A stretch of 64,000 bases of DNA from Empedobacter tilapiae (GCF_004785645.1 NZ_SRPE01000015.1:22880-86879); one strand, 5' to 3'. Positions 35,375 to 44,568 are shown, counted from the first letter of the stretch. The notes: generated by a model from the sequence alone, not told the origin. A program made the numbers and translations.

Positions 35375-36124
35375 ATGAAAAGAACAGTCTTCATAACCGG
35401 AGCAACATCTGGCATAGGAATGGCGACAGCAAAGAAATTAGCAGCAAATTATCGCTTAATTTTGTGTGGGCGTCGTCAAGAACGATTAGATGAGATTCAG
35501 GCAGAATTGAGTCAAATTACGGAAGTTAAAACCATTCAATTTGATGTACGAGACAAGGAAGCTGTTTTTAATGCAGTAGAAAGTTTAGAAAATGAGTGGA
35601 AAAATATTGATGTTTTAATCAATAATGCGGGAAATGCGCACGGATTAGCACCTTTTGATACAGCTGATTTGGAGGATTTGGAAGCAATGATTGATATCAA
35701 TGTAAAAGGATTAATTTACGTTTCAAAAGCAATAATTCCAATTCTTAAACAATCATCAAATGCGCATATCATCAATCTTTCTTCGATTGCAGGAAAAGAA
35801 GTTTATCCAAATGGAGGAACATATTGTGCGTCGAAAGCGGCGGTAGAATCGTTGAGCAAAGGAATGCGTTATGATTTATTACCTTACGGAATCAAAGTTT
35901 CCAATATTGCGCCAGGAGCGGTAGAAACAGAATTTTCTTTGATTCGTTTCAAAGGAAATCAAGAACTTTCGGATAATGTGTACAAAGGTTTTGAACCATT
36001 GGCTGGAGAAGATATTGCAAATGCAATAGAGTATTTGCTGCAACAACCAGAACATGTGCAAATTGCCGATGTTACAATCTTCCCAAAAGCGCAAGCTGGA
36101 GGAACTGTTATTTATAAAGGATAA
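35375..36124 (+). CDS. Short-chain dehydrogenase/reductase
   Basis: A 249-residue classical SDR oxidoreductase. The nucleotide-binding motif TGATSGIG (residues 8-15), NNAG (83-86), catalytic Ser136 or 137, Tyr150 and Lys154 (YCASK) are all in place. The cofactor loop has CGRRQERL, favouring NADPH. The overall sequence is like YdfG-type 3-hydroxy acid dehydrogenases, but the substrate is not determined. It is 5 bases after the AsmA-like gene and is followed by a terminator. Confidence 0.9.
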   Translation: MKRTVFITGATSGIGMATAKKLAANYRLILCGRRQERLDEIQAELSQITEVKTIQFDVRDKEAVFNAVESLENEWKNIDVLINNAGNAHGLAPFDTADLEDLEAMIDINVKGLIYVSKAIIPILKQSSNAHIINLSSIAGKEVYPNGGTYCASKAAVESLSKGMRYDLLPYGIKVSNIAPGAVETEFSLIRFKGNQELSDNVYKGFEPLAGEDIANAIEYLLQQPEHVQIADVTIFPKAQAGGTVIYKG

Positions 36125-36146
36125 TTTATTAAAATATATTCAATTG

Positions 36147-36175
36147 AAAGCCTCTATTATAGAGGCTTTTTTATT
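36147..36175 (+). terminator. Intrinsic terminator after the SDR gene
   Basis: AAAGCCTCTA (36147-36156) and TAGAGGCTTT (36160-36169) with a T-rich tail. Confidence 0.85.
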
Positions 36176-36201
36176 TTATTCGAGAAAAGTTTCAAAATTG
36201 A

Positions 36202-36230
36202 TGTAACACTTTTTAGTATTGAGCTGTCTT
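36202..36230 (+). promoter_or_regulatory. ECF-type promoter of the sigma-factor operon
   Basis: TGTAACA (36202-36208), a 17-base spacer, then GTCTT (36226-36230), about 20 bases before the sigma gene. The -35 matches the AAC-containing element of many extracytoplasmic-function promoters, suggesting the sigma factor transcribes its own operon. No housekeeping TAnnTTTG box is seen here. Confidence 0.5.
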
Positions 36231-36249
36231 ATTAGTAAAAGCACTCAAT

Positions 36250-36759
36250 ATGAATCAAGAAACGTTTAAAACATCGGTATTTGTCCACAAGGATAAGCTG
36301 TATCGTTTTGCGCGTAGGATTTTGATTAGTGATGATGAAGCGTTTGATGTTGTGCAAGAAATATTAATGAAATTGTGGGAAAAGCGCGATTCGTTAATTG
36401 AAGTGAATAATATTGAGGCTTATGCGATGCGAATGGTAAATTATGAATGTATAAATCGATTGCGAAAATTTGATATTCGAGAGAATTATAAAAATACAAC
36501 GCAAATCAATTTGAGTATTCAAGAAGATCAACAAGAAATAAAACCGATTATTCTAAATTTGATTAATCAATTACCAGAGAAACAACGCAAAGTAATGCAT
36601 CTGAAAGATGTAGAAGAATTCGAAATAAAAGAAATTGCTGAAATTTTGGAAATGGAAGAAAATGCAATTCGAGTAAATTTGATGAGAGCAAGACAAAAAG
36701 TAAGAGAACAATTAGTAGTTTTTTTTGAAAATGAAGAAAGAGCAATCTATTATAAATAA
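36250..36759 (+). CDS. ECF-family RNA polymerase sigma factor
   Basis: A 169-residue sigma-70 family protein of the ECF class. Region 2 runs to about residue 75 (LYRFARRILISDDEAFDVVQEILMKLWEKRD), and region 4 lies at about 100-160 (LPEKQRKVMHLKDVEEFEIKEIAEILEMEENAIRVNLMRARQKVREQL) with a clear helix-turn-helix. Regions 1 and 3 are missing, as usual for ECF. It overlaps by 29 bases the next gene, a membrane protein, in the usual arrangement of sigma and anti-sigma. The inducing signal is unknown. Confidence 0.92.
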   Translation: MNQETFKTSVFVHKDKLYRFARRILISDDEAFDVVQEILMKLWEKRDSLIEVNNIEAYAMRMVNYECINRLRKFDIRENYKNTTQINLSIQEDQQEIKPIILNLINQLPEKQRKVMHLKDVEEFEIKEIAEILEMEENAIRVNLMRARQKVREQLVVFFENEERAIYYK

Positions 36760-37432
36760 AGATGATTTTTTTGCTGGAAAATTAACTAATGAGCAAGAAA
36801 AACAACTCATAAATAATGAAAATGATTCTTTTTTTGAAACATTAAAAGAGGAAAAAGAAGTCAAAATGGAATTAAGTTTTGATGATTTTATGACAAAAGT
36901 TGAAGAAAATCAACCAAAAGTTATAGAAAAATCGAAATCGAAAGAATTTTTTCTATGGAAAATTTCGGGAATTGCTGCGTCCATTTTACTTGTTGTTGGA
37001 TTATTTTTCTTCTTGAATCAAACAAATAAAATTGAAGATTATCAAGAAATTGTGAAAACAATTGAACCAAATAAAAAAGATGTTGAAGTTGTTAATAATA
37101 AAGAAGAAAAAATTGGAGAAGAACCTAATACACTGATTTCTGAACCAAATAATATCGAGATAAAACACGAAGTTTCACAATTTGTAAAAGAGACAAAATC
37201 AATTAAACAAGAAAATAAAAAATCAACTATTCAACCAATTGATCAAAAAATTACAAAACCTGAAAGCGCAGAAGAATATTCATCAGATTTTGTGATTGTA
37301 AATGGTCAACCAGTTGAAAATATGGAAGAAGCGAAAGCTTTGGCTTATTCTACAATGAAATTATTTTCGAAAAATGTAGACCAAGGAACGCAGGCAATCG
37401 GACAATTAAAATCATTATCAATAGAACTTTAA
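36731..37432 (+). CDS. Single-pass membrane protein, probable anti-sigma factor
   Basis: A 233-residue protein starting at ATG 36731 (a TTG two codons earlier is possible). The N-terminal 74 residues are soluble and acidic, residues 75-96 form one membrane helix (WKISGIAASILLVVGLFFFLN), and the remainder is low-complexity (Lys, Glu, Asn, Pro). The last 50 residues (SDFVIVNGQPVENMEEAKALAYSTMKLFSKN) recall Bacteroidota proteins of sigma operons. Overlap with the sigma gene and topology indicate an anti-sigma role, but no classical zinc-binding anti-sigma motif is present. Inference from position. Confidence 0.65.
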   Translation: MKKEQSIINKDDFFAGKLTNEQEKQLINNENDSFFETLKEEKEVKMELSFDDFMTKVEENQPKVIEKSKSKEFFLWKISGIAASILLVVGLFFFLNQTNKIEDYQEIVKTIEPNKKDVEVVNNKEEKIGEEPNTLISEPNNIEIKHEVSQFVKETKSIKQENKKSTIQPIDQKITKPESAEEYSSDFVIVNGQPVENMEEAKALAYSTMKLFSKNVDQGTQAIGQLKSLSIEL

Positions 37433-37443
37433 AAAAGAAAAAT

Positions 37444-37920
37444 ATGAAAAAATATGTATTCATTTTTGCATTATTCATCGTTGGATTTGCAAATGCACAA
37501 ACAAATAAATTTGTCGATATTTACAACCAATTTCAGGATAAAAAGGGCGTTACAACGATTACTATAAACAAAGCAATGTTTAGTATGGTGGGAAGTATGA
37601 CGGCAAATGATTCTGATTTGAAAGATTTGGACGGCTTGTTCAAAAAAATGAATTCAATCAAAATGATTATAATTGATAACACAAACAAAGATGCTAAAAG
37701 TCAAGTGAAATCTGCTTTTGATAAAATGAAATTAGAGGAATTGATGTCAATAAATAAGGATGGAAGTAAAATTCGTTTTTTAACGGAAAATGCAAATGCG
37801 AAAATTTTTAAAAATGTATTGATGAGCATTAATAGTGATGATCAACAAATGTACATGATTATGGATGGTGAAATTACGGCATCCGAAATGAACAAAATGG
37901 TAAAAGAATCTAATAAATAA
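37444..37920 (+). CDS. DUF4252 exported protein
   Basis: A 158-residue protein with a signal peptide (MKKYVFIFALFIVGFANAQ). The mature part (NKFVDIYNQFQDKKGVTTITINKAMFSMV... MIIIDNTNKDAKSQVKSAFDKMK... MYMIMDGEITASEMNKMVKE) matches DUF4252, a Bacteroidota family often encoded with an ECF sigma factor and membrane partner. It lies 11 bases after the probable anti-sigma gene and is the last gene of the set. Its biochemical role is unknown. It could be the sensor or output of the stress response, which is inference. Confidence 0.85.
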   Translation: MKKYVFIFALFIVGFANAQTNKFVDIYNQFQDKKGVTTITINKAMFSMVGSMTANDSDLKDLDGLFKKMNSIKMIIIDNTNKDAKSQVKSAFDKMKLEELMSINKDGSKIRFLTENANAKIFKNVLMSINSDDQQMYMIMDGEITASEMNKMVKESNK

Positions 37921-37921
37921 T

Positions 37922-37952
37922 AAAAAAGCTGAGCAACGCTCAGCTTTTTTAT
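37922..37952. terminator. Bidirectional terminator after the DUF4252 gene
   Basis: A 13-base perfect stem AAAAAAGCTGAGC/GCTCAGCTTTTTT around an AAC loop (37922-37950), between convergent genes. Confidence 0.9.
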
Positions 37953-38407
37953 TTCAATATTTTCTCATAACAAACACTCTCTTCTATATCTTTGTATTGA
38001 TCGTAATTTTCGATTCTTGTGTAATCACATCGTTCATACAAAGCAATTGCTTCAGGTTGTTTCAATCCAGTTTCCAAAATACATCGTTCATAACTTAATT
38101 CGATTGCCCAATTTTCTAACTCATTCAGAACTTTTGCAGCAATTCTATTTCCTCTAAAATCAGGATTTACATACATTCTTTTCACTTCCATTGTTGTATC
38201 AGAATAATGTTTTATAGCGCCACAACCAACAGGATTTTCGTTTAAATAGGCGATAGCAACGTGATTTATTTTATCAACTTTATTGAATTGCGAAAAGAAA
38301 GAATGAAATTCTCCATCTCTTATCGCTAAATCTTTATCTAATTCTGTTACCAATTCTTGAAAATCTTTGTTAGAAGAATTTGTTCGAATTATTTTTACTA
38401 AATTCAT
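37949..38407 (-). CDS. GNAT acetyltransferase
   Basis: A GNAT-family protein of 152 residues starting at MNLVKIIRTNSSNKDF. An in-frame ATG six codons upstream is less likely because this start matches the usual family beginning. The acyl-CoA motif VNPDFRGNRIAAKVL (about 81-95) and the following YERCILETGLKQPEAIALYERCDYTRI (GLKQPEA...LYE) are characteristic of this amino-acid/small-molecule acetyltransferase group. Acetyl acceptor unknown. It overlaps the terminator of the sigma operon by a base or two. Confidence 0.82.
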   Translation of the reverse strand: MNLVKIIRTNSSNKDFQELVTELDKDLAIRDGEFHSFFSQFNKVDKINHVAIAYLNENPVGCGAIKHYSDTTMEVKRMYVNPDFRGNRIAAKVLNELENWAIELSYERCILETGLKQPEAIALYERCDYTRIENYDQYKDIEESVCYEKILK

Positions 38408-38453
38408 TTTATTGCTTTTCCTCAAATTTAATAAAACTTACGTTTTTGTAACA

Positions 38454-40820
38454 TTAAATTCTATTCTGCTCCGCTGTTTTTTGTGCTTGTTTCGCTTCTT
38501 TTACTTTTTGGTTTCCGAAATTATATTTCAAATTCAACATAAAGTATTGCGTATCGCGATAATCTTTGAAATATTGATTTTGATTTGCGTATTTCGTAGA
38601 AATCGTATTGCGATCAGTTTTAAAAATATCATTGAAAACCAAACCAATTTCGAAACGTTTATCCCATATTTTTTTGTTTAAAATCAAATATGTATTTTGA
38701 GAAGAACTAATATTGAACGAACCTTGAATTGCCTTTGAATTGTATTGATATCCAGCCGAAATATTAAATGTTTTTGCTTTGTCTAAATCCAATTGCGTGC
38801 TCAATGAAAGGTGATAAAAAAAGACATCGTTTTTGTATTGCAAATTATCTGGACCAAAATAATAGTTTTGATTATATTCTCCCATCGCAAATAAATTCAG
38901 TTTCCACCACGATTTTAGATTGAAATTTTTCGAAAGATTTGCTCCAAAAGCTTCTCCATTTTTGATGTTAGTAAAATGATAAACCGTTTCAAAAGTTTCA
39001 GGATTTTGAATAGAAATTTCCATCGCAGGATTTTTCTCGTATCGATAATAGGCTTCGAAATTCCAATCTTTCAAGGTGTACGATAAACTCAAATTGTGAA
39101 TAATCGTAGAAATCGCATTGGCATCGCCTTGAAAATAAGAAAACAGATTGTAATATGATTTTGAAGGATTCAAGAAATTATAATTAGGTCGATCAATTCT
39201 TTTTCCATAATTCAAACCAATTTGTCCAGCATTTTCAAAATTATACATGACGTATAAAGTTGGAAAAAGATCGGTATTTGTTCGTTTATTTTGGCTAATT
39301 GGATTATCAGAAATCGTATTTATAAGAGCTGTTTCAGATCTCAAACCAGCTTTTGCTTCCCATTTTTTCCATTTGTAATTTCCAGAAATATATAAAGCAA
39401 AAATCTGTTCTTTATAATCAAAAATATTACTTTTTTCGGGTTGATATTCGATTTGATTTTGGATTGATTCAAAGAAATCCAAATCATTATCATTCTTTAC
39501 AAAACTATATTTTGCTCCAGCTTCCAAGCCGAAATTTTCATTAGTGAAACTATAATCAATTTGTGTAGAATATAGATTCAATTTCTGAAGTGCAGCACTC
39601 AAAAAACGATTTTCTTCATAAGGTTTATCCTTGAAATTTAATTTTGTTAAAACATCTTGATTTTCTTTGTAATAACGGTGACTAAAATTGTTACTCCATG
39701 TCAAATTATTTTTCCCAAATTTTTTGTCATAAACTAAATACGTATTAAAATTATTTCCCGATTCTCGACGATTATTTTGTGTTTTGTAAAATGATTCAAG
39801 TTGATTATTCGTTGTATTGTAAATATTCGTCGGAACGTTATAATTTCCAATTGATGCAGGATTTCTTGAACCATTTATACCAAACTGAAAATTCTGTAAA
39901 CTATCGATTGAATATTGAGAAGCAAAGTTGTAAATATGTTGTTGTTTTGCAACTGTTCGACGAATCATGTCGCTTTCCCAACGTGTTTGATCTTTTTCAT
40001 AAGTTGTTACATCAAAATTTTTACGAACATATTTTCCATTCACAAAATAATAACTTCCTGTCAATTGCCATTTTTCTGTGTTGTAAGATTGCGAAGTTCC
40101 TATCATTCCTTTGCTATAAATCGATTGATGATAGCGTGTCGCAATTTGCCCTTTGTAACCAGAAAGTACATTTTTTTTCATTTTAATGTTAATAATTGCA
40201 CTTCCTGAAGCCTCATATTTTGCAGGCGGATTGGTAATGACTTCAACTGATGAAACCGTTGTACCATCTGTATTTTCTAATAACTGTTTCAAATCATCTT
40301 GCGACATTAATGTTTTTTTATCATTAATTGTTACCAAAATTTGCGTATTTCCTCTTACACTTAATTGATCATTTTTCAATAGAACATTTGGCGTGTTTTT
40401 CACGATATCCCAAGCACTTAAATTTTGCAAAGGCGTATTTTCGACATTAAACTCTATTCGATCAATTTTTCGTTTCAACAAAGGTTTTTGACTAGAAACA
40501 ACAACATCTTTTAAGTTAATTGTTTCATCTTTTTGAAGTGTGATAATCAAAGAATTCTCTGAATTAGCTTGATATGTTTTTTCAAATTCTTGATAACCAA
40601 ATTCTTTAATGTAAATTGTAAATGATTGTGCTTGATGAAGCTCAAAATTGAATTCACCATTTTCGTTTGATTCAGTTATAATAGGATCTTGCAAATTAAT
40701 TTCAACTTCAATCGAACTGTTTTTGATTGGTTGATTCTGTTCATCTATAATTTTTCCTGTAATGATTTGTGCGAAAATTAAATTTGGAAGTAATAGAAAA
40801 ATTGTCATTAATATTTTCAT
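38454..40820 (-). CDS. Outer-membrane beta-barrel protein, TonB-receptor-like
   Basis: A 788-residue outer-membrane protein. After a signal peptide (MKILMTIFLLLPNLIFAQ) comes a carboxypeptidase-regulatory-like domain (about 19-95, ITGKIIDEQNQPIKNSSIEVE). A plug-like region follows (about 100-215, KTLMSQDDLKQLLENTDGTTVSSVEVITNPPAKYEASGSAIINIKMKK). The rest is a long beta-barrel (about 215-770) ending in aromatic strand FMLNLKYNFG, plus a short Lys/Gln-rich tail. This is the outer-membrane beta-barrel family 3 architecture, related to TonB receptors without a classic TonB box seen by eye. It lies divergent from a two-component system; shared phased repeats suggest common control. Cargo unknown. 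Confidence 0.88.
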   Translation of the reverse strand: MKILMTIFLLLPNLIFAQIITGKIIDEQNQPIKNSSIEVEINLQDPIITESNENGEFNFELHQAQSFTIYIKEFGYQEFEKTYQANSENSLIITLQKDETINLKDVVVSSQKPLLKRKIDRIEFNVENTPLQNLSAWDIVKNTPNVLLKNDQLSVRGNTQILVTINDKKTLMSQDDLKQLLENTDGTTVSSVEVITNPPAKYEASGSAIINIKMKKNVLSGYKGQIATRYHQSIYSKGMIGTSQSYNTEKWQLTGSYYFVNGKYVRKNFDVTTYEKDQTRWESDMIRRTVAKQQHIYNFASQYSIDSLQNFQFGINGSRNPASIGNYNVPTNIYNTTNNQLESFYKTQNNRRESGNNFNTYLVYDKKFGKNNLTWSNNFSHRYYKENQDVLTKLNFKDKPYEENRFLSAALQKLNLYSTQIDYSFTNENFGLEAGAKYSFVKNDNDLDFFESIQNQIEYQPEKSNIFDYKEQIFALYISGNYKWKKWEAKAGLRSETALINTISDNPISQNKRTNTDLFPTLYVMYNFENAGQIGLNYGKRIDRPNYNFLNPSKSYYNLFSYFQGDANAISTIIHNLSLSYTLKDWNFEAYYRYEKNPAMEISIQNPETFETVYHFTNIKNGEAFGANLSKNFNLKSWWKLNLFAMGEYNQNYYFGPDNLQYKNDVFFYHLSLSTQLDLDKAKTFNISAGYQYNSKAIQGSFNISSSQNTYLILNKKIWDKRFEIGLVFNDIFKTDRNTISTKYANQNQYFKDYRDTQYFMLNLKYNFGNQKVKEAKQAQKTAEQNRI

Positions 40821-40835
40821 CGTTCAGATTTTTAA

Positions 40836-40926
40836 CAAATCTCTTTCAAGTTTCGATTTTACTTGGTTAATGAACGGTTAACGATGAGTTAATGTGTGAT
40901 TTATGATGAAAAACAATGTATTTTTG
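40836..40926. promoter_or_regulatory. Divergent control region with 11-bp phased direct repeats
   Basis: GTTAATGA, GTTAACGA and GTTAATGT start at 40866, 40877 and 40888, exactly 11 bp apart, as expected for an OmpR-family dimer or trimer binding one DNA face. A plus-strand -7 box TATTTTTG (40919-40926) lies 23 bases to the right. A minus-strand near-match, GAGATTTG (complement of 40836-40843), lies 22 bases to the left. The repeats could therefore activate both the barrel gene and the kinase-regulator operon. No -33 TTG lies in the usual place, consistent with activator-dependent promoters. Confidence 0.6.
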
Positions 40927-40942
40927 AACTGATGAAAAGCTT

Positions 40943-42265
40943 ATGAAATTATCTAAAAAACATTACACATTTATCTTCTCTTTTGCATTGATCGTCTTGG
41001 TATCATTACAAGTTTATTATATCTATAATTCTTATCGATTGATTGAAAAAGATTTGAAAAAAGAGGCTCAAGAAATTGCAATGAAAGTGATGAATTCTAT
41101 GTCAAAATATGAAACAGATTCTAATGATGATAAGATTATAGATTATTTTAAAAAACTGAATCATGATGAAAAAAAGCAGTTTGATGAACTACAGATAATT
41201 CGAACTAAAGTTGATTATAATTATAAGATTTATACACCAATTGTAGATTCTCTATTAGATGTTTATTCCAAAGGAAAAGATTTTCAAATAGCACTTCGTA
41301 CAGATGTTTATTCGGTTTATGATGAATTGAATCATAAAGAGCTATTGCCAAACAAGAATTATGTGATTTACGAAACAACAAATAAAATCGCTACAGCAAC
41401 CAATATCAATCAAAGTATTTGGTCGTCTGATGATATTACTAATCAAACAGATTCTGATTTAGGAATTAATAAGAATGAACGCCACAAATACAAGATTAAA
41501 GGTAAAACGGATTATGAATTGTTGAATCTGAGATTTTTAATTCTAAAGAAAATAATTCCTTTAATCATTGTGAGTTTATTGATTGTAGGATTAATTGTGA
41601 TTTTATATTGGAAATCGATTCAAAATCTGATAAGACAAGAAGAGCAAATTAATCAATTACATTTAACAATAGATTCTATTGCTCATGAATTAAATACACC
41701 AATTACGACGATGAAATTTGCTTTGCATCAGATTCAGAATAAAGAAACAAAAGAGATGATTAATAGACAAATTAATCGTTTGGAGAATACCGTTGATTCT
41801 ATTTTTGTAAAAAAAGAGGAAAATTCTGAGTTGTTAGATGAAGTCATTTTGAATGAAATAATTCAAAAGATTCAATTTCAATATCCAGAAGTTAAATTTA
41901 TTCATCAAAATGTTTTTGAAAAAAATAATGTATTGAAAACAAAAGATTTTCAACAAATTGCTCAGAATTTGATTGAAAATTCAGTGAAATATGGTGCTTC
42001 AGAAATTATATTTGATTTTAAATTTCAGAAAGAAATAACCTTATGTTTTTCGGATAATGGAATTGGAATTCCAACGAATGAACTCCCTTTTATTTTTGAT
42101 AAATATTATCGTGTAAACCGTTCAATCAATCAAAATGTGAATGGATTGGGAGTTGGTTTATATTTAGTAAAGAATATTATTAAACGTTATTTTGGAACAA
42201 TAGACGTACAAAATAACAAAAGAAAAGGTGTTCAATTTATAATCGTTTTGCCGAATGAAAACTAA
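40943..42265 (+). CDS. Sensor histidine kinase
   Basis: A 440-residue inner-membrane kinase. Two membrane helices (about 9-29 and 203-222) flank a periplasmic sensor (30-200) that I do not recognise. The HisKA domain has the phospho-acceptor His248 in DSIAHELNTPITTM. The catalytic domain shows the N box QNLIENSVKYGA, the G1 box DNGIGIP and the G2 box GLGVGLYLV. Its last bases overlap the response-regulator start by 11. It phosphorylates the partner encoded next. Confidence 0.93.
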   Translation: MKLSKKHYTFIFSFALIVLVSLQVYYIYNSYRLIEKDLKKEAQEIAMKVMNSMSKYETDSNDDKIIDYFKKLNHDEKKQFDELQIIRTKVDYNYKIYTPIVDSLLDVYSKGKDFQIALRTDVYSVYDELNHKELLPNKNYVIYETTNKIATATNINQSIWSSDDITNQTDSDLGINKNERHKYKIKGKTDYELLNLRFLILKKIIPLIIVSLLIVGLIVILYWKSIQNLIRQEEQINQLHLTIDSIAHELNTPITTMKFALHQIQNKETKEMINRQINRLENTVDSIFVKKEENSELLDEVILNEIIQKIQFQYPEVKFIHQNVFEKNNVLKTKDFQQIAQNLIENSVKYGASEIIFDFKFQKEITLCFSDNGIGIPTNELPFIFDKYYRVNRSINQNVNGLGVGLYLVKNIIKRYFGTIDVQNNKRKGVQFIIVLPNEN

Positions 42266-42935
42266 ATTAATTTTAGTAGAAGATGATCAAGATTTGGGAA
42301 CAGTTCTCAAACAATACCTCGAATTTTCTGATTTTGATGTGACATGGTTTAATCATCCACAAAATTTGTTAAATGAAATAGAGTTAGTCAAAACCGTTCA
42401 GTTAATTATTTTAGATGTTATGTTGCCTGAAATTGATGGGTTTTCTCTAGCGAGAAAATTATCTGAAACGGTAACAATTCCGTATTTATTTCTAACAGCT
42501 AAAGCTCAAAGTTTTGATCGTGTTTTAGGATTGAAGTTAGGTGCAGAAGATTATATTACAAAACCTTGTGACCCTGAAGAATTGGTATTGCGAATAAAAA
42601 ATATTTTGAAAAGAAATCAGCCTATTTTAGAAGAAATTATCTCGGTAGGAAAATATGTTTTTAATAGAAATCAATTAACGTTGAGCTATAATGATGAGGT
42701 TTTTCAATTGACAGAGAAAGAAGCAGAATTGTTGAGTTATTTTATACAGAATAATCAGAAGTTAGTAACTAGAAAAGAGATTTTAGAATCAATTTGGGGT
42801 GAAAATGATTATTTTATGGGAAGAAGTTTAGATGTTTTCATGACGAGATTAAGAAAGTATTTTCAATATGATAAAAGTATAAAGTTTGAATCGGTTCGTG
42901 GAATTGGATTTAAAATAGATCTACCTAAAAAATAA
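42255..42935 (+). CDS. OmpR-family response regulator
   Basis: A 226-residue DNA-binding regulator. The receiver (about 4-118) has acidic Glu9-Asp10-Asp11 in LVEDDQDLG, phospho-acceptor Asp54 (LIILDVMLPEIDG), Thr81 and Lys103. The C-terminal winged helix (about 128-224) shows LTEKEAELLSYFIQNNQKLVTRKEILESIWGEND and VRGIGFKI. It overlaps the kinase gene and shares its transcript. The phased repeats at 40866-40895 upstream are its likely binding site. Confidence 0.94.
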   Translation: MKTKLILVEDDQDLGTVLKQYLEFSDFDVTWFNHPQNLLNEIELVKTVQLIILDVMLPEIDGFSLARKLSETVTIPYLFLTAKAQSFDRVLGLKLGAEDYITKPCDPEELVLRIKNILKRNQPILEEIISVGKYVFNRNQLTLSYNDEVFQLTEKEAELLSYFIQNNQKLVTRKEILESIWGENDYFMGRSLDVFMTRLRKYFQYDKSIKFESVRGIGFKIDLPKK

Positions 42936-42958
42936 AAAGCCGAGTAAATCGGCTTTTT
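42934..42958 (+). terminator. Intrinsic terminator after the response regulator
   Basis: AAAAAGCCGA (42934-42943) pairs with TCGGCTTTTT (42949 onward) around a 5-base loop; it overlaps the stop codon region by two bases. Confidence 0.82.
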
Positions 42959-43018
42959 AATAACAAACAATTGAATTTAGATTCAGTAAAGAAACTGAAC
43001 TTATAAATGGATTTTTAT

Positions 43019-44368
43019 TTATATTCCTTGAGCAATCATAGCGTCAGCAACTTTTACGAAACCAGCGATATTGGCGCCTTTGTAATAATTAATATTTTCT
43101 TGAAACTCACCTTTACCATATTTTTTACATTGATTATGAATTTTTATCATAATCTCTTTTAAACGATAATCAACTTTTTCTTTACTCCAATTTTGACGAA
43201 TTGAATTTTGAGACATTTCCAATCCAGAAGTAGCGACACCTCCTGCATTAGCGGCTTTTCCAGGTCCATATAAAACTTGATGATCTAAAAAATAATGAAT
43301 AGCTTCTGGAGTTGTTGGCATATTCGCTCCTTCAGCAACCAAAATACATCCATTTAGATGCAACGTTTGAGCATCTTGAAGACTTAATTCGTTTTCAGTA
43401 GCGCAAGGTAATGCAATATCACATGGTACTTTCCATGGATTCTGATTAGGATAAAATTTAGCATTTGGATAATGCTCCGTATAAGTTGAAATACGTGAGT
43501 AATCCTCATTTTTAATTTTAAAAATAACGTTTAATTTCTCTTGATCAAATCCTTCTTCGTCATATATATATCCTGAAGAATCAGAAAGTGTAACTACTTT
43601 GCATCCCATTTCAATAGATTTTTCTGCTGCATATTGTGCTACATTTCCAGATCCAGATATAGAAATAGTTTTGTTTTTTAAGGTCACTTTCTTTTCTGCT
43701 AACATACATTCTACAAAATATAATAAACCGTAACCAGTTGCTTCAGGACGAATCAAAGAACCTCCATATTCCAAACCTTTTCCTGTTAAAACTCCTGTAA
43801 CTTCATTTTGCATTCGTTTATATTGTCCAAATAAATATCCAATTTCACGACTACCTACACCAATATCTCCCGCAGGAATATCTGTATTTGCACCAATATG
43901 ACGCGATAATTCAGTCATAAAGGATTGGCAGAAACGCATAATTTCTATATCTGATTTTCCTTTTGGATCAAAGTCAGAACCGCCTTTTCCTCCACCCATA
44001 GGTAATGTTGTTAAGCTATTTTTAAAAACTTGTTCAAAAGCTAAGAATTTTAAAATAGATAAATTAACAGAAGGATGAAAACGTAAACCGCCTTTGTATG
44101 GACCGATTGCAGAATTCATTTGTACGCGATAACCTTTATTAATTTGTATTTCTCCTTTATCATCAATCCACGTTACACGAAATTGAATAATACGTTCTGG
44201 TTCGACAATTCTCTCTAGAATTTTGAACTTTTTATATTTTGGGTTTTTTTCAACAAAAGGTAAAATAATCTCAGATACGTCTTCTACTGCTTGCAGAAAT
44301 TCTTTCTCATTGGGGTTTTTTGATTTAATTCTTTGAATGAATTTTTCTGAGTAAAATAAAGTATCCAT
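43019..44368 (-). CDS. gdhA: NADP-type glutamate dehydrogenase (hexameric)
   Basis: Forms glutamate from 2-oxoglutarate and ammonia, or the reverse. The 449-residue length matches the hexameric small-subunit class. Visible motifs are GYRVQMNSAIGPYKGGLRFHP (about 79-99), LPMGGGKGGSDFDPKG with the catalytic Lys (about 121-136), PAGDIGVGSREIGYLFGQYKR, and the Rossmann motif SGSGNVAQYAAEK (about 242-254). The C-terminal part has ANMPTTPEA and AANAGGVATSGLEM. Cofactor preference for NADPH is typical of this size class. It is monocistronic on the minus strand. Confidence 0.96.
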   Translation of the reverse strand: MDTLFYSEKFIQRIKSKNPNEKEFLQAVEDVSEIILPFVEKNPKYKKFKILERIVEPERIIQFRVTWIDDKGEIQINKGYRVQMNSAIGPYKGGLRFHPSVNLSILKFLAFEQVFKNSLTTLPMGGGKGGSDFDPKGKSDIEIMRFCQSFMTELSRHIGANTDIPAGDIGVGSREIGYLFGQYKRMQNEVTGVLTGKGLEYGGSLIRPEATGYGLLYFVECMLAEKKVTLKNKTISISGSGNVAQYAAEKSIEMGCKVVTLSDSSGYIYDEEGFDQEKLNVIFKIKNEDYSRISTYTEHYPNAKFYPNQNPWKVPCDIALPCATENELSLQDAQTLHLNGCILVAEGANMPTTPEAIHYFLDHQVLYGPGKAANAGGVATSGLEMSQNSIRQNWSKEKVDYRLKEIMIKIHNQCKKYGKGEFQENINYYKGANIAGFVKVADAMIAQGI

Positions 44369-44502
44369 GTTATTTGTGTTTGATTATTGATAAAATTACA
44401 TTCATCAATAAAAAAAATAGCATATTTTTTAAAGTAAACTTTTAATATTTGTGAAGTTGATAATTTTGACTACTCAGAATCTGTAGTTTGATAATTTTTG
44501 AA

Positions 44503-44530
44503 ACAAAAAAAGCAGGAAAATTTCCTGCTT
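44503..44530 (-). terminator. Terminator for the DUF937 gene
   Basis: The palindrome AAGCAGGAAAATTTCCTGCTT (44510-44530) is followed on the minus strand by seven T's. Confidence 0.86.
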
Positions 44531-44568
44531 GATAAATTTTGTATTTTTATTCAATTAAAGACATTGAA

